A stretch of DNA of 26,065 bases from Planctomycetota bacterium (GTDB lineage: Bacteria; Planctomycetota; UBA8108), in contig NZOA01000042.1 of the NCBI GenBank assembly GCA_002695115.1, positions 61,116 to 87,180 of the forward strand, in the 5' to 3' direction. Every line of letters begins with the position of its first letter. The first letter of the stretch is position 1. The notes under the pieces are model-generated. The model saw only the letters and a program-made list of their open reading frames with translations, had not been told where the DNA came from and did not search any database. The position numbers and the translations under genes were made by a program. This document shows positions 7,926 to 16,441 of the stretch, one piece after another.

Positions 7926-9085
7926 TCAAGAGCTCCCGCGCCATCGGGCACCTGATGGATCTTCTGAAAGTCCCCGGCCCCAGCGGCGGAGAGTCCGCTG
8001 TTGCCCGGCTGGTCACCGAGAAGCTCATCGCGTGCGGCTGCAAAAAGACCTGGGTTCGCCATGATGCGGCCCACAATAAGATTGGCGAAGGCTACGAGGT
8101 GGGCAATCTGATCGCCAGGCTGCCAGGCACCATCAAGGCTCCTCGACGACTCTTCTCAGGTCATATGGACACAGTGCCCCTGTGCCGGGGAGCCGTACCC
8201 GTGCGACGCGGCGACAGGATAGTCCCGCGCTCGAAGACAGCCCTGGGGGGCGACAACCGCACGGCCATCGGCTGCCTGCTGAGCATGATCGAGGTCATCC
8301 TCCGCGAGCGGCTTCCCCATCCCCCGCTCACGCTCCTCTTTACCGTCGGCGAGGAGGTGGGGCTGAAAGGAGCGCGCCACGTCAGGACAGCGGACCTTGG
8401 CAAGCCCGCCATGGGCTTCAACTACGATGGCGGAAACCCCGCCAGGATAACCATCGGGGCCACCGGAGCTGATCGTTGGAAAGCGGAGGTCAGTGGAATA
8501 TCCGCGCATGCGGGAGTCCATCCGGAGGATGGCGTCTCCGCCGCCCTGATCGCGAGCCGGGCCATCACGGAGGTCGCGACAAAGGGTTTTTTCGGATCCG
8601 TGAGGAAGGGAAAGAAAACCGGGACCTCGAACATTGGCTCCATCCAGGGAGGAGAGGCCACCAACCAGGTAACGGATCTGATGGTCCTGTATGGTGAATG
8701 CCGCAGCCATGACCCGGCCTTCCTTGACCGCATCACCAACTCGTACCGAAGCTCTTTTGAGAGGGCGGCCGCCTCGGTGAAAAACACCGCAGGGGAATCC
8801 GGCAGCATCAGGTTCACCGTCGCAAGGGACTACCATTCCTTCGAGATGAAAAAAGACTCCAGCGTTGTCCGCCGGGCGGAGGAAGAGATCGAAAAGATGG
8901 GCCTCACGCCGAGCCTGAGCATCTCCAACGGCGGGCTGGATGCAAACTGGCTCAACTCCAAAGGCATCCCTACCGTGACGCTGGGCGCCGGCCAGCACAA
9001 CGCCCACACCTTGAAAGAATACGCGGACATCGGAGAATACCTGCTTGGCTGCAAGCTGGCTCTCGCCCTGGCGACAGCTCCCTGA
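7922..9085 (+). CDS. M20-family metallopeptidase (peptidase T/aminoacylase-like)
   Basis: A 387-residue di-zinc hydrolase of the M20 family. The metal-site motifs are all visible: GHMDTVP (His81, Asp83), the bridging Asp in GGDNRTA (Asp111), the catalytic Glu pair in TVGEEVG (Glu144/145), YDGG (Asp169) and NAHT near the end (His361). Residues about 180-295 form the inserted dimerisation domain with SGISAHAGVHPEDGVSA, a hallmark of the M20 lid. The overall pattern is closest to the peptidase T-like branch. The substrate (tripeptide, dipeptide or acyl amino acid) cannot be read from the sequence. There is no signal peptide, so it is cytoplasmic. It overlaps the upstream PDZ gene by 4 bp and converges on the NtrC-type gene. 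Confidence 0.92.
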   Translation: MIKSSRAIGHLMDLLKVPGPSGGESAVARLVTEKLIACGCKKTWVRHDAAHNKIGEGYEVGNLIARLPGTIKAPRRLFSGHMDTVPLCRGAVPVRRGDRIVPRSKTALGGDNRTAIGCLLSMIEVILRERLPHPPLTLLFTVGEEVGLKGARHVRTADLGKPAMGFNYDGGNPARITIGATGADRWKAEVSGISAHAGVHPEDGVSAALIASRAITEVATKGFFGSVRKGKKTGTSNIGSIQGGEATNQVTDLMVLYGECRSHDPAFLDRITNSYRSSFERAAASVKNTAGESGSIRFTVARDYHSFEMKKDSSVVRRAEEEIEKMGLTPSLSISNGGLDANWLNSKGIPTVTLGAGQHNAHTLKEYADIGEYLLGCKLALALATAP

Positions 9086-9108
9086 GCCGGCTGCGGAGCG
9101 CCCTCAGG
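9081..9108. terminator. Hairpin spanning both convergent stop codons
   Basis: CCTGAG (9081-9086) and CTCAGG (9103-9108) are complementary, and the arms contain the TGA of the M20 gene and the TGA (read TCA) of the convergent regulator. There is no T-tract on either side. It is a candidate bidirectional stop signal only. Confidence 0.2.
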
Positions 9109-10513
9109 ACCCGATACCGAGCCTCCTGATGAGGTTGTAGAGGGTCTTTACGTTGATGCCTAATTGGCGCGCGGTCTTCATCTTGTTCCCCCCGTTGGCG
9201 TGCAGAACCCGGCTCACGTGCGCCCGCTTGACCTCATCCAGGCTGGCGGAGGATAAAGCCGCGGTCTCTTCAGGCGACCAGCTTATCTCCTGCTGCAGGT
9301 GCTCGGTAATATCCGCCGTGGAGATGACCCTACGGTCACAGAGCAGCAGCAACCTCTCTACGAGATTCTCCAATTCCCGCACATTGCCTTCCCACTGCAG
9401 GCCCGCCAGCGTCTCGAGCGCCCGCGGGCTGAACTCCCGCTCCTCGAGGTCCATCTCAACGGCAAGGCGCCTGGAAAAATGAGCGACGAGCCCGGGAATG
9501 TCCGAGCATCTCTCTCGAAGCGGAGGCAACTCAAGAGTGACGACATTCAGACGGTAGAAAAGATCTATGCGGAAACGGCCCTCGCGAACCTCGCTTCGCA
9601 GGTCCTTGTTGGAGGCGGCGAGAATCCGGACATCCGCCTCCAGCAGCTTTGTCCCTCCCAGCCTCCTGAACTCGCGAGATTGCAGTACCCTCAACACCTT
9701 GACCTGCATCGCGGGAGTCATCTCACCCACCTCATCGAGAAAGACTGTCCCCCCCCCTGCCATCTCGAACAACCCCTGACGCCGGCCATGCGCGCCGGTA
9801 AAGGCGCCTCTCTCATGGCCAAAAAGTTCACTCTCCAGCAGGGATTCAGGCAGGGCGCCGCAGTTGATAGCGACGAAGTTCTTCCCGGCCCGCCGGCTGT
9901 TCTGGTGAATATGACGGGCGAGGACCTCCTTGCCCGTACCGCTCTCGCCCTGGATCAGGATGGTCGCATCCGACGCGGCGACCCTCTCGCCAAGAGAGAT
10001 GATCTTTTTCATACGGTCGCTTTCACAGATGAGTTCGACCCTTTCGAGGCCTGGAGATTTCCCCTCGCCCACGGAGCGCGCACGCGCGGCGATGCACAGC
10101 AGCTTCGCCAGCTTGTCTGAGAGCTCCGCGGCGGAGCTCTCGGCAAACAGGAAGTCGTGGGCCCCGGCGGCCATCGCCTTCACCACCAGGTCGCGACTCG
10201 GATCGACGCCGACGGCCATCACGGAAAGCCCCGGGGCGGCCCGGCCTCGCAGTTCCCCGATGTCCTCCACCTGCCCGGCGCATTCGACGGAGACCAGGAG
10301 AAGCCCGGGCATGAAGACCTCGAGGTAGCCGCTGGCCTCCGTGGCATTTTCAAACCATTTGCCGCTGAGTTCACCGATGCGGATCACCTTCTCCAGGAAT
10401 ATCTTCACCTCGGGATCGCGGTTGACGATGACCAGGTCATGCGCCCTCACGCTCCGGCAACGGCCCGGGACGCGGCGGTCGATTCTCTCGGCTCCGATCG
10501 AAGGATCAGGCAC
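9104..10513 (-). CDS. NtrC-type sigma-54 activator with degenerate receiver domain
   Basis: A 469-residue enhancer-binding protein. Residues about 26-140 fold like a response-regulator receiver, but the phospho-acceptor strand reads GLLLVSVECAG, so the Asp is replaced by Ser, and the usual K-P position reads FLFAES, with no Lys. Phosphorylation control is therefore unlikely. The AAA+ domain (about 159-385) is intact: Walker A GESGTGKE, GAFTGA (236-241) for sigma-54 contact, Walker B GTVFLDEVGE, and LPPLRER. A Fis-type helix-turn-helix occupies about 425-465. The GTG start is chosen because AAGGA lies 9 nt upstream, inside the end of the HD-GYP gene, with an 8-bp overlap of the two coding regions. 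A later in-frame GTG at 10450 is possible. It should activate sigma-54 promoters, but its targets are unknown. Confidence 0.93.
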   Translation of the reverse strand: MPDPSIGAERIDRRVPGRCRSVRAHDLVIVNRDPEVKIFLEKVIRIGELSGKWFENATEASGYLEVFMPGLLLVSVECAGQVEDIGELRGRAAPGLSVMAVGVDPSRDLVVKAMAAGAHDFLFAESSAAELSDKLAKLLCIAARARSVGEGKSPGLERVELICESDRMKKIISLGERVAASDATILIQGESGTGKEVLARHIHQNSRRAGKNFVAINCGALPESLLESELFGHERGAFTGAHGRRQGLFEMAGGGTVFLDEVGEMTPAMQVKVLRVLQSREFRRLGGTKLLEADVRILAASNKDLRSEVREGRFRIDLFYRLNVVTLELPPLRERCSDIPGLVAHFSRRLAVEMDLEEREFSPRALETLAGLQWEGNVRELENLVERLLLLCDRRVISTADITEHLQQEISWSPEETAALSSASLDEVKRAHVSRVLHANGGNKMKTARQLGINVKTLYNLIRRLGIGS

Positions 10514-11354
10514 TGGCGTAGATCCTTTCCCTGTAATAGGAGAGCTTGTCGAGAAAGACCGCTACGATGGATTGATCCAGGTGGCCGCCGCCGGCCGCCG
10601 CCAGGTTCTCTCGAATCGTAGATTCCGCGAGGCTGCCCTGGTAGGGACGCCGACCCGCCATGGCATCATAGGCATCGCAGACCGCTATGATCCTCGCCTC
10701 CAGCGGGATGTCCTCCCCCGCAAGGCTGTCGGGATATCCCATGCCATCGATTCTCTCGTGATGATGACGGACCGCGGGCGCAGCCCAGTCACACCCCATC
10801 AAACGCGCCAGCGGCGCGATCAGGGTTTCTGAATGTTCGGGATGGGCCTTGATCTCTTCGTATTCTTCAGGCGACAGCTTGCCCGGCTTTCTCAAGACCT
10901 TACCTGAAACGGCCAGCTTGCCCGCATCATGGAGCCCGCCGACCCATTCGAAATCAGCGGCCCGCTCTTGCGGCAGACCCAGGTCCAGGGCCAGCATCGT
11001 CGAGAGCATCCCGACACACCTGCTGTGCTCATCGAGATACTCAGCCTTGCGCCGCAGGGCAGCCATGAGCTCCCTGGTGCGCTCCCGGAGAATGGCCTCC
11101 GAGGCGGTTGCGCCTGGAGAATCGAGACCGCAGATGGCCGCAGGTTGCGAAAACGTCGCGAGGGAGCCTTCCAGCAGGCAGCTGTCCTGTACGTCAGCAG
11201 AGGCCAGCTCTCCCCTGATGCCCGGCATATCGCAGTCGGTGAGCAGTGAAGAAGGCGAAACGACCTCACCCGCTGGATCCGTGGCGGGGCCCTTGGCGCG
11301 ACGAAGCGTCCGGGCCGGGTCTTTTCCGCTGGTTGTTTTATTATCGCGTGACAT
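10506..11354 (-). CDS. HD-GYP domain phosphodiesterase (c-di-GMP type)
   Basis: A 282-residue protein. The first 90 residues are low-complexity and carry no recognisable sensor or receiver. Residues about 95-280 are an HD-GYP domain: GLHDAGK (His142-Asp143, Lys146), HPEHS, the diagnostic HHERIDGMGYP (198-208) and CDAYDAM (Asp227). The metal ligands and the GYP triad are kept, so cyclic-di-GMP hydrolysis is the expected activity. The usual C-terminal G-x-x-F-D-P motif is replaced by GGGHLDQS. The start codon ATG at 11354 has GGGAG about 6 nt upstream. It is the middle gene of the signalling operon: 33 bp after the degenerate AAA+ gene and overlapping the NtrC-type gene. Activity is inferred from motifs only. 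Confidence 0.92.
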   Translation of the reverse strand: MSRDNKTTSGKDPARTLRRAKGPATDPAGEVVSPSSLLTDCDMPGIRGELASADVQDSCLLEGSLATFSQPAAICGLDSPGATASEAILRERTRELMAALRRKAEYLDEHSRCVGMLSTMLALDLGLPQERAADFEWVGGLHDAGKLAVSGKVLRKPGKLSPEEYEEIKAHPEHSETLIAPLARLMGCDWAAPAVRHHHERIDGMGYPDSLAGEDIPLEARIIAVCDAYDAMAGRRPYQGSLAESTIRENLAAAGGGHLDQSIVAVFLDKLSYYRERIYASA

Positions 11355-11387
11355 TTCAAGCTCCCGTTTTCACGACGCCTCGGCATC

Positions 11388-12272
11388 TCAAGGCCCGGGC
11401 TTTACGGATCCATCTCCCCATTCCCCGGACGTCAACAACAGGTTCCCGAACTCGGCATCGAGCCGGGCGAGAATCTTGTACTCTTCAATGCTTTCCGTGA
11501 GCTGTTCATGAACTCTCCGTACATCGGGCCGCTCAGCTCCTCCGCTCCAGAAGCTCGCTATTGATGCCGGGAGATTGTCGAGCTCGATCTTCGCGTCGAC
11601 GGATCGCAACAGCTTCCTGAGCTCATCCTCGAGTTGCTGGTAATTCCCTGGCCACGGATAGGTAACGAGAGCGCCGTATGATTCGGGGCTGAAGACAACG
11701 GTCTCCTTTCCAGTCGAGAACTTGCTCACCTGGTGATCAACCAGGCAGCCGAGGTCCCGGGTCCTCCGCCGCAGGGGCGGCAGGAGCAGGGTCGAGTCGG
11801 AAAGCAGGTCGTACAGGCGCCTGGAGAAGAGCCCGGCCGCGACCAGGGAGGCAAGCCTCCTGGCGCTCGAGAACATCACCCTCACCCCTGCTCCCTGCCG
11901 TCCCCGGGCAGACCGGCAAACCGGCGCCGAAGCCTCGAGGTGTTCGGCGAGGCGTTCCTGTAAACGGGGAGAGATCTCTTCGCAGTTGGCAAGATAACAG
12001 CCCCCCCCGCCGGGCCTGTTGAGAGAACCCGAATCGAAGAGACTGTGCTCAAGCTCATCGGCAAAGGACAGAGAACAATCGAAGACCTCGAAGGAACGAC
12101 TCCCCGCGGCGGAGCTCTCATGGATCAAGCGAGCAACTCGCTCCTTTCCGCCTCCCCGCTCTCCCATCAGCAGCAGAGGCCCGTCGAGCCTCGAGACAAT
12201 CCGGACAAGATCACGGATCTCCGCCGCGAGCGAGCTTGAACCGGCCAGGACCCCACATCGGATCTTTTTCAT
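11388..12272 (-). CDS. Degenerate sigma-54-type AAA+ protein lacking GAFTGA and Walker B
   Basis: Starting at the ATG at 12272 (GGAGG 9 nt upstream) the product is 294 residues; the frame itself extends to 12368 without a better ribosome binding site. It follows the sigma-54 activator AAA+ fold. Walker A GERGGGKE is at 37-44. LPPLRRR (164-170) matches the family's LPPLRER. YPWPGN (205-210) matches the family's WPGN. The sigma-54-binding GAFTGA loop is replaced by a short unrelated stretch (about 76-86), and the Walker B strand reads GGCYLANCEE, so the catalytic Asp-Glu is lost. There is no receiver and no C-terminal DNA-binding helix-turn-helix. It probably binds but does not productively hydrolyse ATP, and cannot remodel sigma-54. 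A regulatory partner for the NtrC-type protein is inference. Confidence 0.85.
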   Translation of the reverse strand: MKKIRCGVLAGSSSLAAEIRDLVRIVSRLDGPLLLMGERGGGKERVARLIHESSAAGSRSFEVFDCSLSFADELEHSLFDSGSLNRPGGGGCYLANCEEISPRLQERLAEHLEASAPVCRSARGRQGAGVRVMFSSARRLASLVAAGLFSRRLYDLLSDSTLLLPPLRRRTRDLGCLVDHQVSKFSTGKETVVFSPESYGALVTYPWPGNYQQLEDELRKLLRSVDAKIELDNLPASIASFWSGGAERPDVRRVHEQLTESIEEYKILARLDAEFGNLLLTSGEWGDGSVKPGP

Positions 12273-12281
12273 GGAGTACCC

Positions 12282-12286
12282 CCTCC
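12282..12286 (-). promoter_or_regulatory. Shine-Dalgarno fixing the start of the degenerate AAA+ gene
   Basis: GGAGG within TGGAGGGGG, with 9 nt to the ATG at 12272. No comparable site precedes the upstream in-frame GTG/TTG codons, which favours the shorter protein. Confidence 0.7.
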
Positions 12287-12338
12287 AGGATTGTTCGAGT
12301 GAGGGCTGGCTGGCCCCAGCTCGAGGGCCCTGAACATG

Positions 12339-12374
12339 AAACCGTGCCGGCCGACCGACAGCCGGCACCGGTTT
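12339..12374. repeat. Strong inverted repeat (13-bp arms) in the signalling-operon leader
   Basis: AAACCGTGCCGGC (12339-12351) and GCCGGCACCGGTTT (12361-12374) pair along their full length apart from one extra base, around a 9-nt loop. On the plus strand the second arm runs into a CTCTTTT tract, giving a terminator-like shape. On the minus strand it would be a stable hairpin about 67 nt upstream of the AAA+ start codon. Terminator of an unseen plus-strand transcript, leader attenuator and operator are all possible. Confidence 0.5.
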
Positions 12375-12778
12375 CTCTTTTCACCAAGGGCATTCCACCG
12401 CGACGGGGGAAGACACCCCGCAGCGGGTTTCCTGTTCAGCCCGAAGGGACCGGGAGCGCTGGAATTCAACTGTCCTGACATGGTCAACATCCGCAAAATC
12501 AACAGGTTCCGCCCGGATGGAGACACTGCCCGGGCCACTCGCCCTGCACAAACCCCATCCGCCAACCTGCCTGTCAGCGATTGAAAAACCCCAGAACCCA
12601 CTGCCGTAGAAGTATATTGCCTCTTTCATGCACCGTCAAACCAGCCGAGGACACCGATAAAAACAGCCCTGGGAGCCTCTGGAGAGCCCTCAAAGGCGTC
12701 TTCGTAACCATCCGGGAATACCCCCCCAGGACAGGACGGAGGCAGTTTGTTTTCGGAAGTTCAGGCGATCCGGAAAAC

Positions 12779-15700
12779 TCAGGCCGAGTTGCTGGCGGCC
12801 ATCGCCTCCATCTTGTCCGGATCGTAAGACTCCAGTGAAACAGAGACCTGCTTGGACACCCCGCGTTCCTGCATGGTGATGCCGTAGAGAGTATCGGCAT
12901 ACCCCATCGTCACCTTATTGTGGGTGATGATGATGAACTGGGTATTCTTCAGGAAGTCGTCCAGCAGGACCGTGAACCTGCCCACGTTGGCATCATCGAG
13001 GGGCGCATCCACCTCGTCCAGGATACAGAATGGACTGGGCTTGGACTTGAAGATGGCCAGCAGCAGGGCGATGGTGGTCATCGTTTTCTCGCCGCCGGAC
13101 ATCAGCGCCAGGGTGCGAAGCTTCTTGCCGGGCGGGCGGGCGACGATATCGATACCCGCCTCGAGTATGTCCATCCCCTCCTCGAGTACCAGCTCGGCTC
13201 GTCCACCGCCGAAGCACTTTCGAAAGAGCTCCTTGAAGTTTTTCTGTACTGAGTCGAAGGTCTCCTGGAAAAGCTGCCTGCACTTCGCGTTCAGCTCCGC
13301 GATGATGGCATGGAGCTTATTTGCAGCGTCTTCGAGGTCCGTCTTCTGTTCCATCTGGAACTTATAGCGTTCCTCGAGCTCTTCGAGTTCATCGAGGGCC
13401 TCGAGGTTTACGTTGCCGAGCCGCCGCATCTTCCCCAGGACATCGTCCAGCTCCTCCTGCGCCGCATCGCAATCCCAGCCGGGGATGGGCTTCAGAAAGC
13501 GCTCCTCATCGCTGATCTCCCCGGGCTCATCGACCGGCGCGGCTCCCGCGGACTCCTCCGCGGACTCCTCCACCTCAGCCCAGTCCCCGGCGTTCTCCAC
13601 CAGGGACTTGAGATCGAGGCCGTACTCCTCCTCGATTCGATCAAGCGCCGAATCCCTGCGGTGACGTTCATCCTGGTCTTTGAGGTGGAGAGACTGCTTC
13701 TGCTCTGAATATTCGGAAATTTTCGAACGCACTCCATCGCATTGCTTGCGGATCTCGTCCTCTCCCCTGGAGAGAGCCTGCTCCAGCTGCTCGAGATTTT
13801 TGAATTGCTCAGCCATGCCGGTCTCCCTCTCACCCAGTTCCAGCAGCAGGGCGCGTGAATCCACCTGCTCCCGGCGGGTCCGGCGGAGCCTCTCCTGGCC
13901 CAGGCGAATTGACTCTCGCAGGCTTTCGCAACGAGCCTCCTGGTCTTCCAGGTTCCTCACCTGCCTCTCGAAGAACTCCCTGAGATTTCCGGTCTCATTC
14001 TCGACCTTCCCCATCGCCAGCCTGGCCTCCGAGACCAACTCCTTCCCCGCCTCGGTTCGAACCGTCATGGACTCCAGCTCCTTGGCGAGCCGCTCGACCA
14101 GGGTCTCGGCTTCAGCGCACTCTGAATCAAGACGGGCGACCTCGCTGGAGTAATCGGACTCGATGGTTGCCTTGCGAGAGATCTCCTTGAGCACCTCTTC
14201 TCTCTCATGGACACTGACGCCGAGCTCACGCTCGAGCTTTTCGACCTCGCGGGCTGCCTGGCCGACCTCTCCCTCACAGACAAGGGCCCGGCGCCGGGCG
14301 TCATCGACGGACCTATCCTTGCTCTTCAACGCCAGCCGGAGCTGGCCCAGCTTTCGACGCAGTTCCTCGACAGAATGGGCGAGCTCATCGCACTCCTCCT
14401 GGCGAGCCCTGACCGACCTGCTGAGCCGATCTAGCTCAGCAGCATCCGCGGCCCCGCCGGTACGTTCCCCGGGGACCGCGAGCCCCCCCCACGGCTCGAG
14501 CAATTCTCCCGCGAGAGTCACGAGCCTGCAATTGCCGGCTCCATTGCGTGAAAGCGAAAAAGCCGCGGCGATATCATCGACGAGCACCACGTTCGCAAGA
14601 AGACGATCGGCGACCTCTTCGAAACCGGGCTGGACCTCCACAAAATCCCTGAGAGGCCCAATGACCCCTTCCGCCCCGGGCAGCGCGTGGACACCGGGCG
14701 CCTCGATACGATCGAGAGCGATGATACCCGCAGACTCTCCATCTTCACGGCGAACATGACCGAGGAGCTCGAGAGCCCCCTCCTGCCCCTCCACGACGAC
14801 CGCGTGACGCATCTTTCCCAGCGCCGTATCAAGAGCCCGGGCGTAGGCCTCTTCAGCGCTGATGACAGAGCCTACCTGTCCATGTACCTGCGCAAAGGAA
14901 TCAAATTCTCCGGACCGACGGGAAAAAACCGCTGAGCTGTCCTGCAGGGAGTTGAGCGCCTCGAAGCGTGAGGCCTCACGGTTCAGCCCATCCCGACGCT
15001 CCCTGAGCTTCTCCTCCCGCTCCTCGATTCGAACTTCAAATTTCCCCATGGCATGGGACACCTTTTCGCGCTCGGACTCCACCTGCCCGAGGTTCACATT
15101 GCTCTCATCCGTTTTCTTATCGAGCCCCCTGCCGCCCGCAGAGCAGCGCTCCAGCGCCTCCTTCTGCCGGGCGATCACTCCATCGAAGTGCGTCTTCCTT
15201 TTTTCCAGGGCCTTCAAATCGGCCACCGTCTGAACCAGGTGATTGTAGGTCGCAGCCCTCTCCTGGAGCCCTTCCACCAGCCCCTCCTTGCGGGTATCGA
15301 GCAGACCCCGGGTCTCAGCCTCGCGGTCCCTGAGAATCTTCAGCTCTTCCTTCGCCTCCGAGAGGGATGCGCCGCAGCGCTCAACCTCGGAATCCAGCCC
15401 ACCGAGCTTCTCGCGCTCTCCCTCCACCTGGCTCTCCGTAACCCGGAGGCTCCCAGCGGTCTGCGCGAGCTCCCGCTTCCTGGCCCCCTCTTCTTCGACA
15501 AGCTCGATAAACCTCTTGTCCGCCTGGTCTATCTTCTCACTGGTCCTCTCCCGGGCGATGCGCTCGGCTTCCACCTGGTCCCGTGATTCCTGGAGCTTTT
15601 TGCGCAGCTGCTCGCGCTCGCTTCGCTTGGATTCTATCGAAGCGGCCAGGCTGCTGAGCTCATCCTCCAGCCCACTGATCCTGCCAAGCACATTGTCCAG

Positions 15701-16441
15701 GCTGCTGGAGAGCCTGGACCCTTCGTCCATGGACCCCTTGTAGGCATCGAGAGCGATACGAACCCGCAGCTCCTTGATACGCTCCGCGTAGGCCCTGTAC
15801 CTCCTGGCCTTGCTGGCCTGGGTCTTGACACGCCGAACCCGCTTGGCGACCTCATCGATCAGATCCTGGAGCCTGTCGAGGTTGTCCTCGACCCGCAGCA
15901 GGGCTCTCAGGCTCTCCGCCTTGCGGACCCTGTACTTCGAGATCCCCGCCGCCTCCTCGAAGACCACCCGCCTGTCGGAATTGGTCGCCTGCAGAAGCAC
16001 GTCGATCTTGCCCTGCTCGAGAATCGAATAGGATGTCGCTCCAAACCCGGTGTCGAGAAAGAGACTCTTGATGTCCTTGAGGCGGCAGCGCTGCTTGTTG
16101 ATGAGATATTCGCTCTCGCCGCTTCTGAACAGCCTCCGGGTGATGGCGACTTCCGTAAAGTCGAGCTCGAAGTAGTGATCCGTATTGTCAAAGACGACGG
16201 TGACCTCGGCATAGCCCAGTGGCTTGCGATTCTGGGTTCCACCGAAGATGACATCCATCATCTCGGTGCCCCTCAGCCCCTTGGCTGACTGGCTGCCGAG
16301 GATCCACTTGAAAGCATCGACGACATTCGACTTGCCACAGCCGTTGGGGCCGACGATGCCCGTGATCCCGGGTTTGAAATCGAGGCTTGTTCGATCTGCG
16401 AACGATTTGAAGCCTACGAGTTCGAGCTTCTTGAGATGCAC
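12779..16441 (-). CDS. smc: Chromosome segregation ATPase SMC
   Basis: A full-length 1,220-residue SMC protein, in the normal bacterial range. Walker A GPNGCGKSN is at 31-39, the N-terminal head continues to about 200, and coiled coils flank a hinge at about 518-660 (starting at HGQVGSVI). The C-terminal head has the ABC signature MSGGEK (1114-1119) and Walker B FCILDEVDAPLDD (1138-1150), with a D-loop and ITHNKVTM switch. SMC dimers with ScpA/ScpB compact and separate chromosomes; scpA and scpB are not in this window. An acidic, low-complexity insert (Glu/Ser/Ala-rich) interrupts the C-terminal coiled coil near residues 960-985. The start is GTG at 16441, with only a loose purine-rich ribosome binding site. 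It is 79 bp downstream of the NrdD-like gene and may be cotranscribed with it. Confidence 0.97.
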   Translation of the reverse strand: MHLKKLELVGFKSFADRTSLDFKPGITGIVGPNGCGKSNVVDAFKWILGSQSAKGLRGTEMMDVIFGGTQNRKPLGYAEVTVVFDNTDHYFELDFTEVAITRRLFRSGESEYLINKQRCRLKDIKSLFLDTGFGATSYSILEQGKIDVLLQATNSDRRVVFEEAAGISKYRVRKAESLRALLRVEDNLDRLQDLIDEVAKRVRRVKTQASKARRYRAYAERIKELRVRIALDAYKGSMDEGSRLSSSLDNVLGRISGLEDELSSLAASIESKRSEREQLRKKLQESRDQVEAERIARERTSEKIDQADKRFIELVEEEGARKRELAQTAGSLRVTESQVEGEREKLGGLDSEVERCGASLSEAKEELKILRDREAETRGLLDTRKEGLVEGLQERAATYNHLVQTVADLKALEKRKTHFDGVIARQKEALERCSAGGRGLDKKTDESNVNLGQVESEREKVSHAMGKFEVRIEEREEKLRERRDGLNREASRFEALNSLQDSSAVFSRRSGEFDSFAQVHGQVGSVISAEEAYARALDTALGKMRHAVVVEGQEGALELLGHVRREDGESAGIIALDRIEAPGVHALPGAEGVIGPLRDFVEVQPGFEEVADRLLANVVLVDDIAAAFSLSRNGAGNCRLVTLAGELLEPWGGLAVPGERTGGAADAAELDRLSRSVRARQEECDELAHSVEELRRKLGQLRLALKSKDRSVDDARRRALVCEGEVGQAAREVEKLERELGVSVHEREEVLKEISRKATIESDYSSEVARLDSECAEAETLVERLAKELESMTVRTEAGKELVSEARLAMGKVENETGNLREFFERQVRNLEDQEARCESLRESIRLGQERLRRTRREQVDSRALLLELGERETGMAEQFKNLEQLEQALSRGEDEIRKQCDGVRSKISEYSEQKQSLHLKDQDERHRRDSALDRIEEEYGLDLKSLVENAGDWAEVEESAEESAGAAPVDEPGEISDEERFLKPIPGWDCDAAQEELDDVLGKMRRLGNVNLEALDELEELEERYKFQMEQKTDLEDAANKLHAIIAELNAKCRQLFQETFDSVQKNFKELFRKCFGGGRAELVLEEGMDILEAGIDIVARPPGKKLRTLALMSGGEKTMTTIALLLAIFKSKPSPFCILDEVDAPLDDANVGRFTVLLDDFLKNTQFIIITHNKVTMGYADTLYGITMQERGVSKQVSVSLESYDPDKMEAMAASNSA

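Larger units (their letters stand above)
12273..12778. other. Intergenic region between smc and the signalling operon
   Basis: About 500 bp with no convincing gene; the open frames here (up to 110 codons) have no domains and overlap each other on both strands. It should contain the end of the smc transcript and the promoter of the signalling operon. I looked for a GG-N10-GC sigma-54 promoter on the minus strand and did not find a good one. Near 12655-12695 on the minus strand, a CTCTCCAGAG-centred stem followed by GGGCTGTTTTT is a weak candidate smc terminator. A strong hairpin lies at 12339-12374. Confidence 0.55.

Noticed and set aside
8156..9007. Minus-strand open frame of 283 codons
   Set aside because: Antisense shadow of the M20 peptidase, which has all metal-binding motifs.
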